Below are positions 1 to 6,644 of a stretch of 34,647 bases of DNA, piece after piece. Source of the stretch: Myxococcota bacterium (GTDB lineage Bacteria > Myxococcota_A > UBA9160 > SZUA-336); assembly GCA_035498015.1 (NCBI GenBank), contig DATKAO010000176.1, positions 1-34,647 on the forward strand. Reading direction: 5' to 3'. The notes under the pieces were generated by a model that saw only the letters and a program-made list of their open reading frames with translations, did not search any database and was not told the origin of the DNA. The stretch's first letter is position 1. Every line of letters begins with the position of its first letter. The translations under genes were made by a program, and so were the position numbers.

Positions 1-705
1 CCGAACCCCGTGCAGCACCACATGATCGGCACCTGCACCGAGGGCTACGGCGGCGACTACTTCGCGATCGCGCCGCACGGGTTCGCCACGAGTCACATCG
101 ACGCGCTCTGCCACATCTTCCACGACGGCAAGCTCTACAACGGCTACCCGATCGAGAAGGTCACGGCGCACGGCGCGCTCGAGCTGGGCATCCACGAGCT
201 GAAGGACGGCGTGGTCTCGCGCGGCGTGCTGATCGACGTGCCTGCCGTCCACGGGGTCGAGTATCTCGAGCCGGGCACGCCGATCTTTCCCGACGAGCTC
301 GAGAACGCCGAGAAGCGCCAGGGCCTGCGCGTCGAGCCGGGCGACGTGCTGCTCGTGCGCACCGGCCGCTGGGCGCTGCGCAAGGAACGCGGCCCGTGGG
401 ACCCGCGCCAGCAGTGTGCGGGCCTCGACGCGTCGTGTCTGCCGTGGCTGCACGAGCGCGGCGTCGCGACGCTCGGCTGCGACGGCGTGTCGGACGTGGT
501 GCCCTCGCGCATCGAGGGCGTGAACCTGCCCATCCACTCGGTCGCGATCGCCGCCATGGGGCTCCACCTGCTCGACAACCTGGAGCTCGAGCCCCTGGCG
601 AAGGCCTGCGCCGAGGAGAAGCGCTGGGAGTTCCTGCTGACCGTGGCGCCGCTGATCCTGTTCCGCGGCACGGCCTCGCCGGTGAACCCGATCGCGATGT
701 TCTGA
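1..705 (+). CDS. cyclase family protein (kynurenine formamidase-like metal hydrolase), 5' truncated
   Basis: The reading frame is open from base 1, so the gene begins outside the window; the last 234 codons are present and end in TGA at 703-705. The segment HGFATSHIDALCH matches the HxGTHxDxxxH metal-binding signature of the cyclase/kynurenine formamidase-like family, here with Ala-Thr-Ser in place of Gly-Thr. A GVSDVVPS stretch and a C-terminal LPIHSVAIAAMGLHLLDN segment fit the same fold. Family members hydrolyse amide or lactone bonds with a divalent metal; the substrate cannot be read from sequence. No obvious operon partner: the next gene starts 71 bp downstream behind its own promoter. 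Family assignment is firm, substrate unknown. Confidence 0.85.
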   Translation, partial: PNPVQHHMIGTCTEGYGGDYFAIAPHGFATSHIDALCHIFHDGKLYNGYPIEKVTAHGALELGIHELKDGVVSRGVLIDVPAVHGVEYLEPGTPIFPDELENAEKRQGLRVEPGDVLLVRTGRWALRKERGPWDPRQQCAGLDASCLPWLHERGVATLGCDGVSDVVPSRIEGVNLPIHSVAIAAMGLHLLDNLELEPLAKACAEEKRWEFLLTVAPLILFRGTASPVNPIAMF

Positions 706-706
706 C

Positions 707-737
707 CGTCGTCCTCGATTCACTTCGCGCGTCGTAC
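707..737 (+). promoter_or_regulatory. candidate ECF42-type promoter of the sigma factor gene
   Basis: CGTCGT at 707-712 and CGTCGTAC at 730-737 are separated by 17 bp. The same two elements with the same spacing occur at 3877-3907 before the DGPF genes, and the 13-mer TCGCGCGTCGTAC (725-737 and 3895-3907) is identical. ECF42 promoters are reported with a TGTCGA-like -35 and CG(A/T)C -10; CGTC fits the -10 and GTCG the core of the -35. This suggests autoregulation. A GGAGG lies just downstream at 742-746. Confidence 0.6.
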
Positions 738-763
738 ACGTGGAGGTGTCGGCCGTGAGGGCA

Positions 764-769
764 TAAGCT
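764..769 (+). promoter_or_regulatory. TAAGCT -10 box, leaderless-type, before the sigma factor
   Basis: TAAGCT ends 7 nt before the GTG at 777, which would put the transcription start at or next to the start codon. No ribosome binding site lies in the 7-nt spacer. Probably a second, housekeeping promoter for the sigma gene. Confidence 0.5.
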
Positions 770-776
770 CGCGCGC

Positions 777-2018
777 GTGGACGAGAGCCGGGCGGTCCTC
801 GAGCGAGTGTTTCGCGCGGAGTCGGGCGTGGTGCTCGGCGCGCTGCTCGCGGAGCTTCGCGACCTGGATCTCGCCGAGGACGCGTTCGCCGACGCGGTCG
901 CGACCGCGCTCGAGCGCTGGCCCGCCGACGGCGTGCCACGCCGGCCGGGCGCGTGGCTCTTGACCGCGGCCCGGCGCAAGGCGCTCGACCGCCTGCGCCG
1001 GCGCGCGACGCGCCTGGACAAGCAGCATGCGCTCGAGCTCGAGGCGGAGCTCACGGCCCACGAGCAGGAGCCCGTGGAGCCCGAGGACATTCCCGACGAG
1101 CGCTTGCGCCTGATCTTCACCTGCTGCCACCCCGCGCTGGCGCAGCCGGCGCAGGTCGCACTCACTCTGCGCACGCTCGGGGGTCTGTCGACCGCGGAGA
1201 TCGCGCGCGCGTTCCTGGTCGACGAGAGCGCGATGGCGCGGCGGCTGGTGCGCGCGAAAGCCAAGCTGCGCGAGGCCGGCGTGGCCTACCGCGTGCCCGA
1301 GCTCGAGTCACTGCCCGAGCGGCGGGAGGCCGTGCTGGCCGTGCTGTATCTGATCTTCAACGAGGGCTACGCGGCGAGCGCCGGTGACGCGTTGGTGCGG
1401 CGCGAGCTGGCCGCCGAGGCGATCCGCCTGGGCCGCGTGCTGGCCGAGCTCATGCCGGGCGATGCGGAGGTGCGCGGGCTGCTCGCGCTCATGCTGCTGC
1501 ACGACGCGCGCCGCGATGCGCGCGTCGACGCCTCGGGCGCAGGCGTGCCGCTCGAGGAGCAGGACCGCACGCGCTGGGACCACGCGCAGATCGCGGAAGG
1601 GAGGTCGCTGGCGGCCGCACTCGGCCCGCCCGAGGCGTCAGGGCCCTACGCGCTTCAGGCGGGCATCGCCGCGCACCACGTCGCGGCCGCGAGCTTCGCC
1701 GCGATCGACTGGCGCGCGATCGCGGCGCTCTACGGTCACTTGCTCCGGCTGCAGCCCTCGCCGGTGATCGAGCTGAACCGAGCCGTGGCGATCGCGCTCG
1801 CCGACGGCCCCGAATCGGGGCTCGCGCTGCTCGACGCGCCGGAGCTGGCCGAGTCACTCGTGAGCTACCCGCCGTATCTCATGGCCCGCGCCGATCTGCT
1901 GCGCCGCGCGGGCCGGGGCCGTGAAGCGGTCGAGGCGTTCCGCGCCGCGCTGGCGAGCGCGGCGACAGCGCCCGAACGAGCCTATCTCGAGCGGAGGCTG
2001 CGCGAGCTGGCGCGATGA
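777..2018 (+). CDS. ECF42-type RNA polymerase sigma factor with C-terminal TPR-like extension
   Basis: This 413-residue protein has sigma region 2 at about residues 8-80, sigma region 4 at about 115-165 (LSTAEIARAFLVDESAMARRL helix-turn-helix), and a long C-terminal domain. The DERLRLIFTCCHPAL motif between the sigma domains, YLIFNEGY (about 190-197) and LQPSPVIELNRAVA (about 325) are hallmarks of the COG4941/ECF42 group. These sigma factors lack a membrane anti-sigma partner and are typically linked to DGPF (YCII) genes; two such genes lie 1.9 kb downstream under a matching promoter. GTG at 777 is the first usable start, because an in-frame TGA sits at 756-758. The C-terminal domain probably controls activity; the stimulus is unknown. 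Confidence 0.93.
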   Translation: MDESRAVLERVFRAESGVVLGALLAELRDLDLAEDAFADAVATALERWPADGVPRRPGAWLLTAARRKALDRLRRRATRLDKQHALELEAELTAHEQEPVEPEDIPDERLRLIFTCCHPALAQPAQVALTLRTLGGLSTAEIARAFLVDESAMARRLVRAKAKLREAGVAYRVPELESLPERREAVLAVLYLIFNEGYAASAGDALVRRELAAEAIRLGRVLAELMPGDAEVRGLLALMLLHDARRDARVDASGAGVPLEEQDRTRWDHAQIAEGRSLAAALGPPEASGPYALQAGIAAHHVAAASFAAIDWRAIAALYGHLLRLQPSPVIELNRAVAIALADGPESGLALLDAPELAESLVSYPPYLMARADLLRRAGRGREAVEAFRAALASAATAPERAYLERRLRELAR

Positions 2019-2023
2019 CTACA

Positions 2024-2089
2024 ATGGACCTCACACGCCCGATCGAGAACCCCGCCTCGATCCAAGCCGGCCGAGATAGTCTTACGTGA
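2024..2089 (+). other. possible 21-codon ORF overlapping the cupin start by GTGA
   Basis: ATG at 2024 opens a 21-codon frame (starting MDLTRPIENP) whose TGA (2087-2089) overlaps the GTG (2086-2088) of the following DUF1971 gene. The overlap would allow translational coupling. There is no good ribosome binding site before the ATG, so this may be chance. Confidence 0.25.
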
Positions 2090-2403
2090 AGAGCCTGCCA
2101 CCGGACGTCGTTCCCTATCAGCGAACCCGAGAGTTCTCCGAAGCGACGCTCCCTGACGGCCTGCGCCACCGGCACACCACGAAAGCCGGCGTGTGGGGAC
2201 GTATCTGCGTCCTCGAAGGCTCTCTCCGCTACCGGATTCTCGAACCGCCCGAAGAGCACACGCTCTCGCCTTTGTTACCCGGCATCGTGGAGCCCGAGAT
2301 CCCGCACGAGGTCCAGCCCCTGGGCAAGGTGCGGTTCTACGTCGAGTTCCTGCGCCACCCCGGTTGGCGCTTGACGGCTGGGCGCTCGGGGCGGTCGGGC
2401 TGA
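2086..2403 (+). CDS. DUF1971 family cupin-like protein (TehB N-terminal domain type)
   Basis: This 105-residue protein begins MKSLPPDVVPYQRTREFSEATLP and carries the core pattern GLRHRHTTKAGVWGRICVLEGSL followed by PGIVEPEIPHEVQPLG and VRFYVEFLR. These are the conserved blocks of the small DUF1971 beta-barrel family, found alone or fused to the tellurite resistance methyltransferase TehB. The His residues of HRHTTK and IPHEV could bind a metal as in cupins. GTG at 2086 is chosen because it includes the conserved N-terminus; it has only a weak GAGA upstream. It follows the sigma gene by 67 bp, so co-transcription is possible. Function is not known in detail; a role in oxyanion or stress tolerance is only suggested by the TehB link. 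Confidence 0.8.
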   Translation: MKSLPPDVVPYQRTREFSEATLPDGLRHRHTTKAGVWGRICVLEGSLRYRILEPPEEHTLSPLLPGIVEPEIPHEVQPLGKVRFYVEFLRHPGWRLTAGRSGRSG

Positions 2404-2432
2404 TCCGCCCCTGGCCGGCCCCGGCCTGACGA

Positions 2433-3824
2433 CTACGACGCGCGGCGCGCTTTGATCGCGTGCGCGGCGAGTGTCTTGCCCAGATCCCAGATCGAGCCCG
2501 GCACTTTGTGCGTGTCGGCGATGACCTCGTCGCACGAGGCGCGGATCCAGCGCCGGTCGTCTTCGCCGATCACGAGCGGCGGCAGGAACTTCACCACGTT
2601 GCAGCCGTGACCCGCGACCTGCGACAGGATGCGGTGCTTCTTGAACAGCGGGATCGTGATCATCTGGCTGAACAGGCCGGGCTGGGCGGCTTCGAGCAGC
2701 TTCCAGGCGGCACGCAGCGAGAGGCTCTTCGGCTCGCCGAACTCGAGCGCGATCATCATGCCCTTGCCGCGCACGTGGTGCAGGAACTCGTGCTTGTCGA
2801 CCAGCTGGCGCAGGTCGGCGATGAGTGACTCGCCGAGCTTCGCGGCGTGCTCGACCAGGTTCTCCTCCTTCAGCACGCGCAGGGTCGCGATGCCCGCAGC
2901 CATGGCCAGATTGTTCTTCGAGAAGGTCGAGCCGTGCACGGGTGCGCGCACCATGGAGCTGAACAGCGCGTCGAACACGTCGCGCCGCATGCCCACCGCG
3001 CCCACGGGCACGAAGCCGCCGGACAGCGCCTTCGCCATCAGCAGCATGTCGGGCTCCGCGCCCCAGTGCTCCACCGCCCACATGCGGCCGGTGCGGCCGA
3101 GGCCCGTCTGCACCTCGTCGGCCACGAACAGCGTGCCGTGCTGGCGGCACAGGCGGCCGGCTTCGCGCAGATACTCGGGGTGCGCCACGTGCACGCCGTG
3201 ACCCTGGATCGGCTCGACGATGAACGCCGCGACGTCGCGCTTGGCGAGCGCATGCTCCAGCGCCTGCAGGTCGTTGAACGGGATCCGGTGGCAGCCGGGC
3301 AGCATGGGCCCGAAGCCTTCCTGGAAGATGTCGTCGCCGTTCAGTGACACCGCGCCCATGGTGAGTCCGTGGAAGGCGTGGTCGCAGTACACGATGCCTT
3401 CGCGGCGCGTGGCGTAGCGGGCGAACTTGATCGCGGCTTCGACCGCCTCGGCGCCCGAGTTGCAGAAGAACACCTTGTCCAGCCCGCCGGGGAAGGTCGG
3501 CACGAGTCTCTCGGCCAGGATGCCCGCGAGCAGGGACACGTCCATCTGCACCAGGCTCGGCAGCTCGCCCTCCAGCACCTCGCGCAGCGCGCCGACGATC
3601 GCCGGGTGGTTGCGGCCCACCGCGAACACGCCGTAGCCCGACAACAGGTCGAGATAGCGGTTGCCCTCGTCGTCCCACAGGTACGGACCCTGGGCGCGCA
3701 CGTAGCGGCGGTCGAAGCCGATGGTGCGCAGCACGCGCGCGTGCTGCGTGTTCAGGTAGCGCTCGTGCAGGGCGAAGCTTTCGCCACGGCGCTGGGCCAG
3801 GAGCTCGAGCAGGCTTTCCGACAT
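2433..3824 (-). CDS. class III PLP-dependent aminotransferase, HpnO-like
   Basis: At 463 residues this matches class III (ornithine/acetylornithine/putrescine type) aminotransferases. Visible are the phosphate-binding SGAEA (123-127), the ADEVQTG motif with PLP-contacting Asp236 and Gln239, the Schiff-base Lys265 in MAKALSGGF, and VHGSTFSKNNLAMAAG. The N-terminus (LNTQHARVLRTIGFDRRYV) and the C-terminal WDLGKTLAAHAIKARR resemble from memory the hopanoid-associated HpnO group, which forms aminobacteriohopanetriol; a polyamine or acetylornithine aminotransferase remains possible. No hopanoid genes are in the window. GGAGGGG lies 8-9 nt before the ATG, with a TATTCT box at 3859-3854. The gene faces away from the DGPF operon. 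Confidence 0.85.
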   Translation of the reverse strand: MSESLLELLAQRRGESFALHERYLNTQHARVLRTIGFDRRYVRAQGPYLWDDEGNRYLDLLSGYGVFAVGRNHPAIVGALREVLEGELPSLVQMDVSLLAGILAERLVPTFPGGLDKVFFCNSGAEAVEAAIKFARYATRREGIVYCDHAFHGLTMGAVSLNGDDIFQEGFGPMLPGCHRIPFNDLQALEHALAKRDVAAFIVEPIQGHGVHVAHPEYLREAGRLCRQHGTLFVADEVQTGLGRTGRMWAVEHWGAEPDMLLMAKALSGGFVPVGAVGMRRDVFDALFSSMVRAPVHGSTFSKNNLAMAAGIATLRVLKEENLVEHAAKLGESLIADLRQLVDKHEFLHHVRGKGMMIALEFGEPKSLSLRAAWKLLEAAQPGLFSQMITIPLFKKHRILSQVAGHGCNVVKFLPPLVIGEDDRRWIRASCDEVIADTHKVPGSIWDLGKTLAAHAIKARRAS

Positions 3825-3876
3825 CGCGCACCCCTCCGGCGAATTCGGGGCGCAGAATACATTTCTTCGGGCGCGG

Positions 3877-3907
3877 CGTCGTTTTCCCGGACCCTCGCGC
3901 GTCGTAC
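3877..3907 (+). promoter_or_regulatory. candidate ECF42-type promoter of the DGPF operon
   Basis: CGTCGT (3877-3882), 17 bp, then CGTCGTAC (3900-3907), matching the element before the sigma gene at 707-737 in both boxes and spacing. The strong ribosome binding site AGGAGG follows at 3912-3917, 8 nt before the GTG start. Confidence 0.6.
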
Positions 3908-3925
3908 GGGCAGGAGGAAGCCGAA

Positions 3926-4624
3926 GTGGAGTTCTTGCTCTTGGTCGAGGACCGCCGAGACGAGGGCCAGCGTTCGCCGGTAGCCGTGGACGAGATGCTG
4001 CGCTTCGCGCGCGAGCTCGAGGCGGAGGGCGTGCTGGTCACGGCAGCGGGACCTTTCGCCTCGGAGGCCGAAGGGGCGCGCTTGCGCGTGCGCCGCGGAG
4101 CCACGCTGGTCACGAGCGGCCCGTTCGAGGAGCCGCGCGAGGTCGTCGGCGGCTGCTACCTGATCGACGTGGCCGACCGCGCCGCTGCGATCGAGATCGC
4201 CAAGCGCTGCCCCTGGGCGCGCGCGGGCGTGATCGAAGTGCGCGCCCTGGCGCGCGACCCGTGGCTCCAGCGCGAAGGGCAGGGCGAGCTCTACGCCTTT
4301 CTCTACCGCAGCGATCCCAGTGACGCCGGACCGGTCGCCCCTCGCATCGCGGAGATGCGCGCCTTCACGCTCGACCGCAAACGCGAGGGGGTGCACGTGG
4401 CCGGCGGGCGCCTGCCGCGCGAGACACCCCCCGCGTTCGTCGAGCAGCGCGAGGCACAGACACTCGTCGTCGACGGGCCGTTCGCCGAGACCAAGGAGGT
4501 CGTGGCCGGCTTCGCGCTCATGCGGGTGGCCTCGCGGGCGGCTGCGCTGGAGCTCGCCGGGCGCGTGCCGCACGCGCGCTGGGGCAGCGTCGAGGTGCGC
4601 CAGGTGCGCACCCCACACGAGTGA
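3926..4624 (+). CDS. tandem two-domain YCII/DGPF protein, first copy
   Basis: This 232-residue protein contains two YCII-related domains (about 1-112 and 120-230). The second carries the intact signature VDGPFAETKEVVAGF; in the first the signature is degenerate (TSGPFEEPREVVGG), so the Asp is lost. YCII domains have a dimeric ferredoxin-like fold with a presumed His/Asp active site; DGPF proteins are linked to ECF42 sigma factors, but their reaction is unknown. GTG at 3926 is supported by AGGAGG 8 nt upstream and by the conserved MEFLLLVE start. The next gene, a homologue of the same length, follows after 17 bp, so the two form an operon, probably driven by the upstream sigma factor. Confidence 0.88.
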   Translation: MEFLLLVEDRRDEGQRSPVAVDEMLRFARELEAEGVLVTAAGPFASEAEGARLRVRRGATLVTSGPFEEPREVVGGCYLIDVADRAAAIEIAKRCPWARAGVIEVRALARDPWLQREGQGELYAFLYRSDPSDAGPVAPRIAEMRAFTLDRKREGVHVAGGRLPRETPPAFVEQREAQTLVVDGPFAETKEVVAGFALMRVASRAAALELAGRVPHARWGSVEVRQVRTPHE

Positions 4625-4641
4625 TTCGAGAGGAGAAAGCC

Positions 4642-5340
4642 ATGGAATACATGCTCCTGATCCTGCATCCGCGCGGCCAGGCCGCACGCGAGAACGTGAC
4701 CATGCCCGAGATGGGCAAGTACGCCGGCGAGCTGACTGCGGCCGGCAAGATGCGCGGCGGCGCGCCGCTCATGCCCGAGGCGCAAGGCGCGCGCCTGCGC
4801 CTCTCCGGCGCGCGCCGCGAAGTCACCGATGGCCCGTTCGCCGAGAGCAAGGAGGTGATCGGCGGCTATTTCTTGGTCGACGCCAAGGACGCCGCCGAGG
4901 CGCTCGAGCTGGCGAAGCGTTGTCCGCACGCGCGCGCCGGCACGGTCGGGCTGCACCAGGCCATGCGCGAGGTCGGCGACCCGCCGCCGGCGCCGGGCAC
5001 GCGCTTCCTGCTCGTGTTTCTCGAGGACGGGAAGCTCACCGACCCCGACGGCTCGAAATACGACCAGATGATGAAGTGGACCGAGTCACTGAAGCGCGAC
5101 AAGGTCTACGTGGAGTGCGCGGGTCTGGCGAAAGACCCGCCGGGCCGCCGGGTCGAGATCCACGCCGGGAAGGCCGTCGTGACCGACGGTCCGTTCGCCG
5201 AGACCAAGGAGATCGTGGGCGGCTACGCGCTGGTCGCCGTGCCCGATCGCAGGGCCGCGCTCGAGCTGGCCGCGCGCTGCCCGCACGCCGCCTGGGGCGC
5301 GATCGAGGTGCGCGAAGTCATGAACGTGCCCGCGATCTGA
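4642..5340 (+). CDS. tandem two-domain YCII/DGPF protein, second copy
   Basis: This 232-residue protein has the same length and two-domain layout as its upstream neighbour. Both domains carry the intact signature: VTDGPFAESKEVIGGYF (about 68-84) and VTDGPFAETKEIVGGYA in the second half. The start MEYMLLILHP is typical for DGPF proteins. ATG at 4642 is preferred over the in-frame GTG at 4621 because AGGAGA (4631-4636) sits 5 nt upstream and homologues begin here. The gene lies 17 bp after the first copy, consistent with local duplication and one transcript. It has no assigned reaction; the ECF42 association suggests a stress or small-molecule response. Confidence 0.9.
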   Translation: MEYMLLILHPRGQAARENVTMPEMGKYAGELTAAGKMRGGAPLMPEAQGARLRLSGARREVTDGPFAESKEVIGGYFLVDAKDAAEALELAKRCPHARAGTVGLHQAMREVGDPPPAPGTRFLLVFLEDGKLTDPDGSKYDQMMKWTESLKRDKVYVECAGLAKDPPGRRVEIHAGKAVVTDGPFAETKEIVGGYALVAVPDRRAALELAARCPHAAWGAIEVREVMNVPAI

Positions 5341-5345
5341 GAAGA

Positions 5346-5419
5346 GAGCCGAGCGCCCGGAGCCGATGCAGGCGGCCGATGCTCGCCGCCAGATCGAGGA
5401 GCTGCGGTGCGCTCGGCTC
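5346..5419. terminator. nested inverted repeats between convergent genes, possible bidirectional terminator
   Basis: GAGCCGAGCGC (5346-5356) pairs perfectly with GCGCTCGGCTC (5409-5419). Inside it GGCGGC (5371-5376) pairs with GCCGCC (5385-5390) around an 8-nt loop. The structure lies in the 107-bp gap between the ends of the DGPF operon and the opposing secreted-protein gene. There is no T tract, so a factor-independent terminator is not proven. Confidence 0.45.
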
Positions 5420-5447
5420 GGGTCCCTTCCCTCGGACCAGAGGCGAG

Positions 5448-5999
5448 TCAGTCGTCGCTGCCTTCCGTCTCGAAGCCGGTCATCGCGAACCACTTCTCCT
5501 CGGAGCCCGCGAGGATCATCACGATCGGCTCGACGCACGGATTGGGCAGGGTGAGCCGGGCGTTGATGTTCGCGTTGCCCTGCGGGCCGGTCTTGAAGCC
5601 CGTGAGCGTCTCGACGTTCTGGGTGGGCGTGTCGGTCGTGCCCTCGGTCACGCAGCTCACGAGCGCACGGAACTCGGTCTCGTCGTTCTTGCCGCGCAGC
5701 TCGGGCGGAACCGACGGGTCGTCCTTGAACACGAGCCCGCGCACCTGGACCACGAGATGGCCCGAAGCGGTGAGCGAGCCATGGACCGACTTCACCACCC
5801 ACGGCGCCTCGTCGCCCGGGATGCCCCGTACCGGGTTCGTATCGCCAACGAAAGGCCCGTCGACGCCGTACATCGCGTGGAAGGCCAGGACCAGCCGGTT
5901 GTCGTCCTTCTGCTTGTGCACGCCCATGCCGGCCTGGGCGGGTGCCGCGATCAGTCCGAGGGCGGCAAGAGACACGGTCGTGAATGCAAGACTACGCAT
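5448..5999 (-). CDS. secreted hypothetical protein
   Basis: The 183-residue product has a clear Sec signal peptide (MRSLAFTTVSLAALGLIAAPAQA, about 23 residues, AQA-G cleavage). The mature part is acidic and soluble, with two cysteines (in LVSCVTEG and NPCVEP) that could form a disulphide, and no recognised domain. The start is supported by AAGGAG about 5-6 nt before the ATG. It is transcribed towards the DGPF operon. A periplasmic or extracellular location is inferred from the signal; the function is unknown. Confidence 0.75.
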   Translation of the reverse strand: MRSLAFTTVSLAALGLIAAPAQAGMGVHKQKDDNRLVLAFHAMYGVDGPFVGDTNPVRGIPGDEAPWVVKSVHGSLTASGHLVVQVRGLVFKDDPSVPPELRGKNDETEFRALVSCVTEGTTDTPTQNVETLTGFKTGPQGNANINARLTLPNPCVEPIVMILAGSEEKWFAMTGFETEGSDD

Positions 6000-6179
6000 G
6001 GTTCTCCTTGGCGCAAATGTGCCGACCTGTCAGATACGACTCGGCGGCGCCGGCGGATTTGTCCGCGGCGGTCGGTGAATGCCGTCTCATCGTGGGGGAA
6101 GTGACTCCCGCTGGCGTAAAGCCGGCTTGCGGCCCTGCCGATCCCGACGGGACCGATTGACCCGAGCGGAGTGACTCCA

Positions 6180-6602
6180 GTGCCAGAGCGCAACCTGTTC
6201 ACCATGGAAGGCACCATCAGCGTCGACCACCACCCGGGCGAGCGTGCGCTGGTCGGCGGCTGGCATTCGCTGTGCACGCCGCACTTCCGCGAGGCACTGG
6301 AAAAGGCCATGGCCGAGGCAGGACGCCTCGGCGTCTTGACCTGGATCGTGGATCTGACCCGCAACCCCGGCGTGCCTTCGCAGGCCGACCTGGCGTGGAT
6401 CAACGACCGCGGCGTGTTTCTCGCCAAGCGCGCGGGCGTGCGCGCGATCGTGAACGCGCACGGCTCGAGCACGGTGGCCAAGATGGGCGCGAAGCGCTGG
6501 TCGAAGAGCGCCAGCGACGGCGGCCTGTCGACCTACGACTGCGGGAGCCTGGAAGACGCACTCAAGCTGGCCGCGGACATCGCGGCCGGCAAGGCGGCCT
6601 GA
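6180..6602 (+). CDS. hypothetical protein, possibly SpoIIAA/STAS-like fold
   Basis: A soluble protein of about 140 residues. Its pattern of alternating strands and helices, with WIVDLTRNPGVPSQADLAWIND in the middle and GVRAIVNAHGSSTVAKMGAKRW after it, resembles SpoIIAA/STAS-like proteins, but no signature residue settles this. GTG at 6180 is preferred because GGAG (6168-6171) lies 8 nt upstream; an in-frame GTG at 6171 and an ATG at 6204 are alternatives. The 180-bp region before it (6000-6179) holds no other gene. The following MFS gene is in the same frame after 42 bp but has its own -10 box. Confidence 0.65.
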   Translation: MPERNLFTMEGTISVDHHPGERALVGGWHSLCTPHFREALEKAMAEAGRLGVLTWIVDLTRNPGVPSQADLAWINDRGVFLAKRAGVRAIVNAHGSSTVAKMGAKRWSKSASDGGLSTYDCGSLEDALKLAADIAAGKAA

Positions 6603-6631
6603 GGCGCCAGCAGGCCCGCGACGCGGCGCGC

Positions 6632-6637
6632 TAGACT
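6632..6637 (+). promoter_or_regulatory. TAGACT -10 box, leaderless-type, before the MFS transporter
   Basis: TAGACT ends 7 nt before CTG at 6645, placing the transcription start at the proposed CTG start codon. There is no Shine-Dalgarno sequence in between. Confidence 0.5.
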
Positions 6638-6644
6638 CGCGCCC

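Noticed and set aside
161-1264. Long minus-strand frame opposite the cyclase and sigma genes
   Set aside because: Arg/Ser/Ala-rich low-complexity translation typical of antisense to high-GC genes; no ribosome binding site or domain.
3860-3925. Riboswitch or structured leader before the DGPF operon
   Set aside because: The gap is explained by the promoter element and a strong ribosome binding site; no paired structure stands out.
2275-4113. 612-codon minus-strand frame across the DUF1971 and aminotransferase genes
   Set aside because: It is the wrong frame of the aminotransferase and runs through the cupin gene; translation is Arg/Pro-rich noise.
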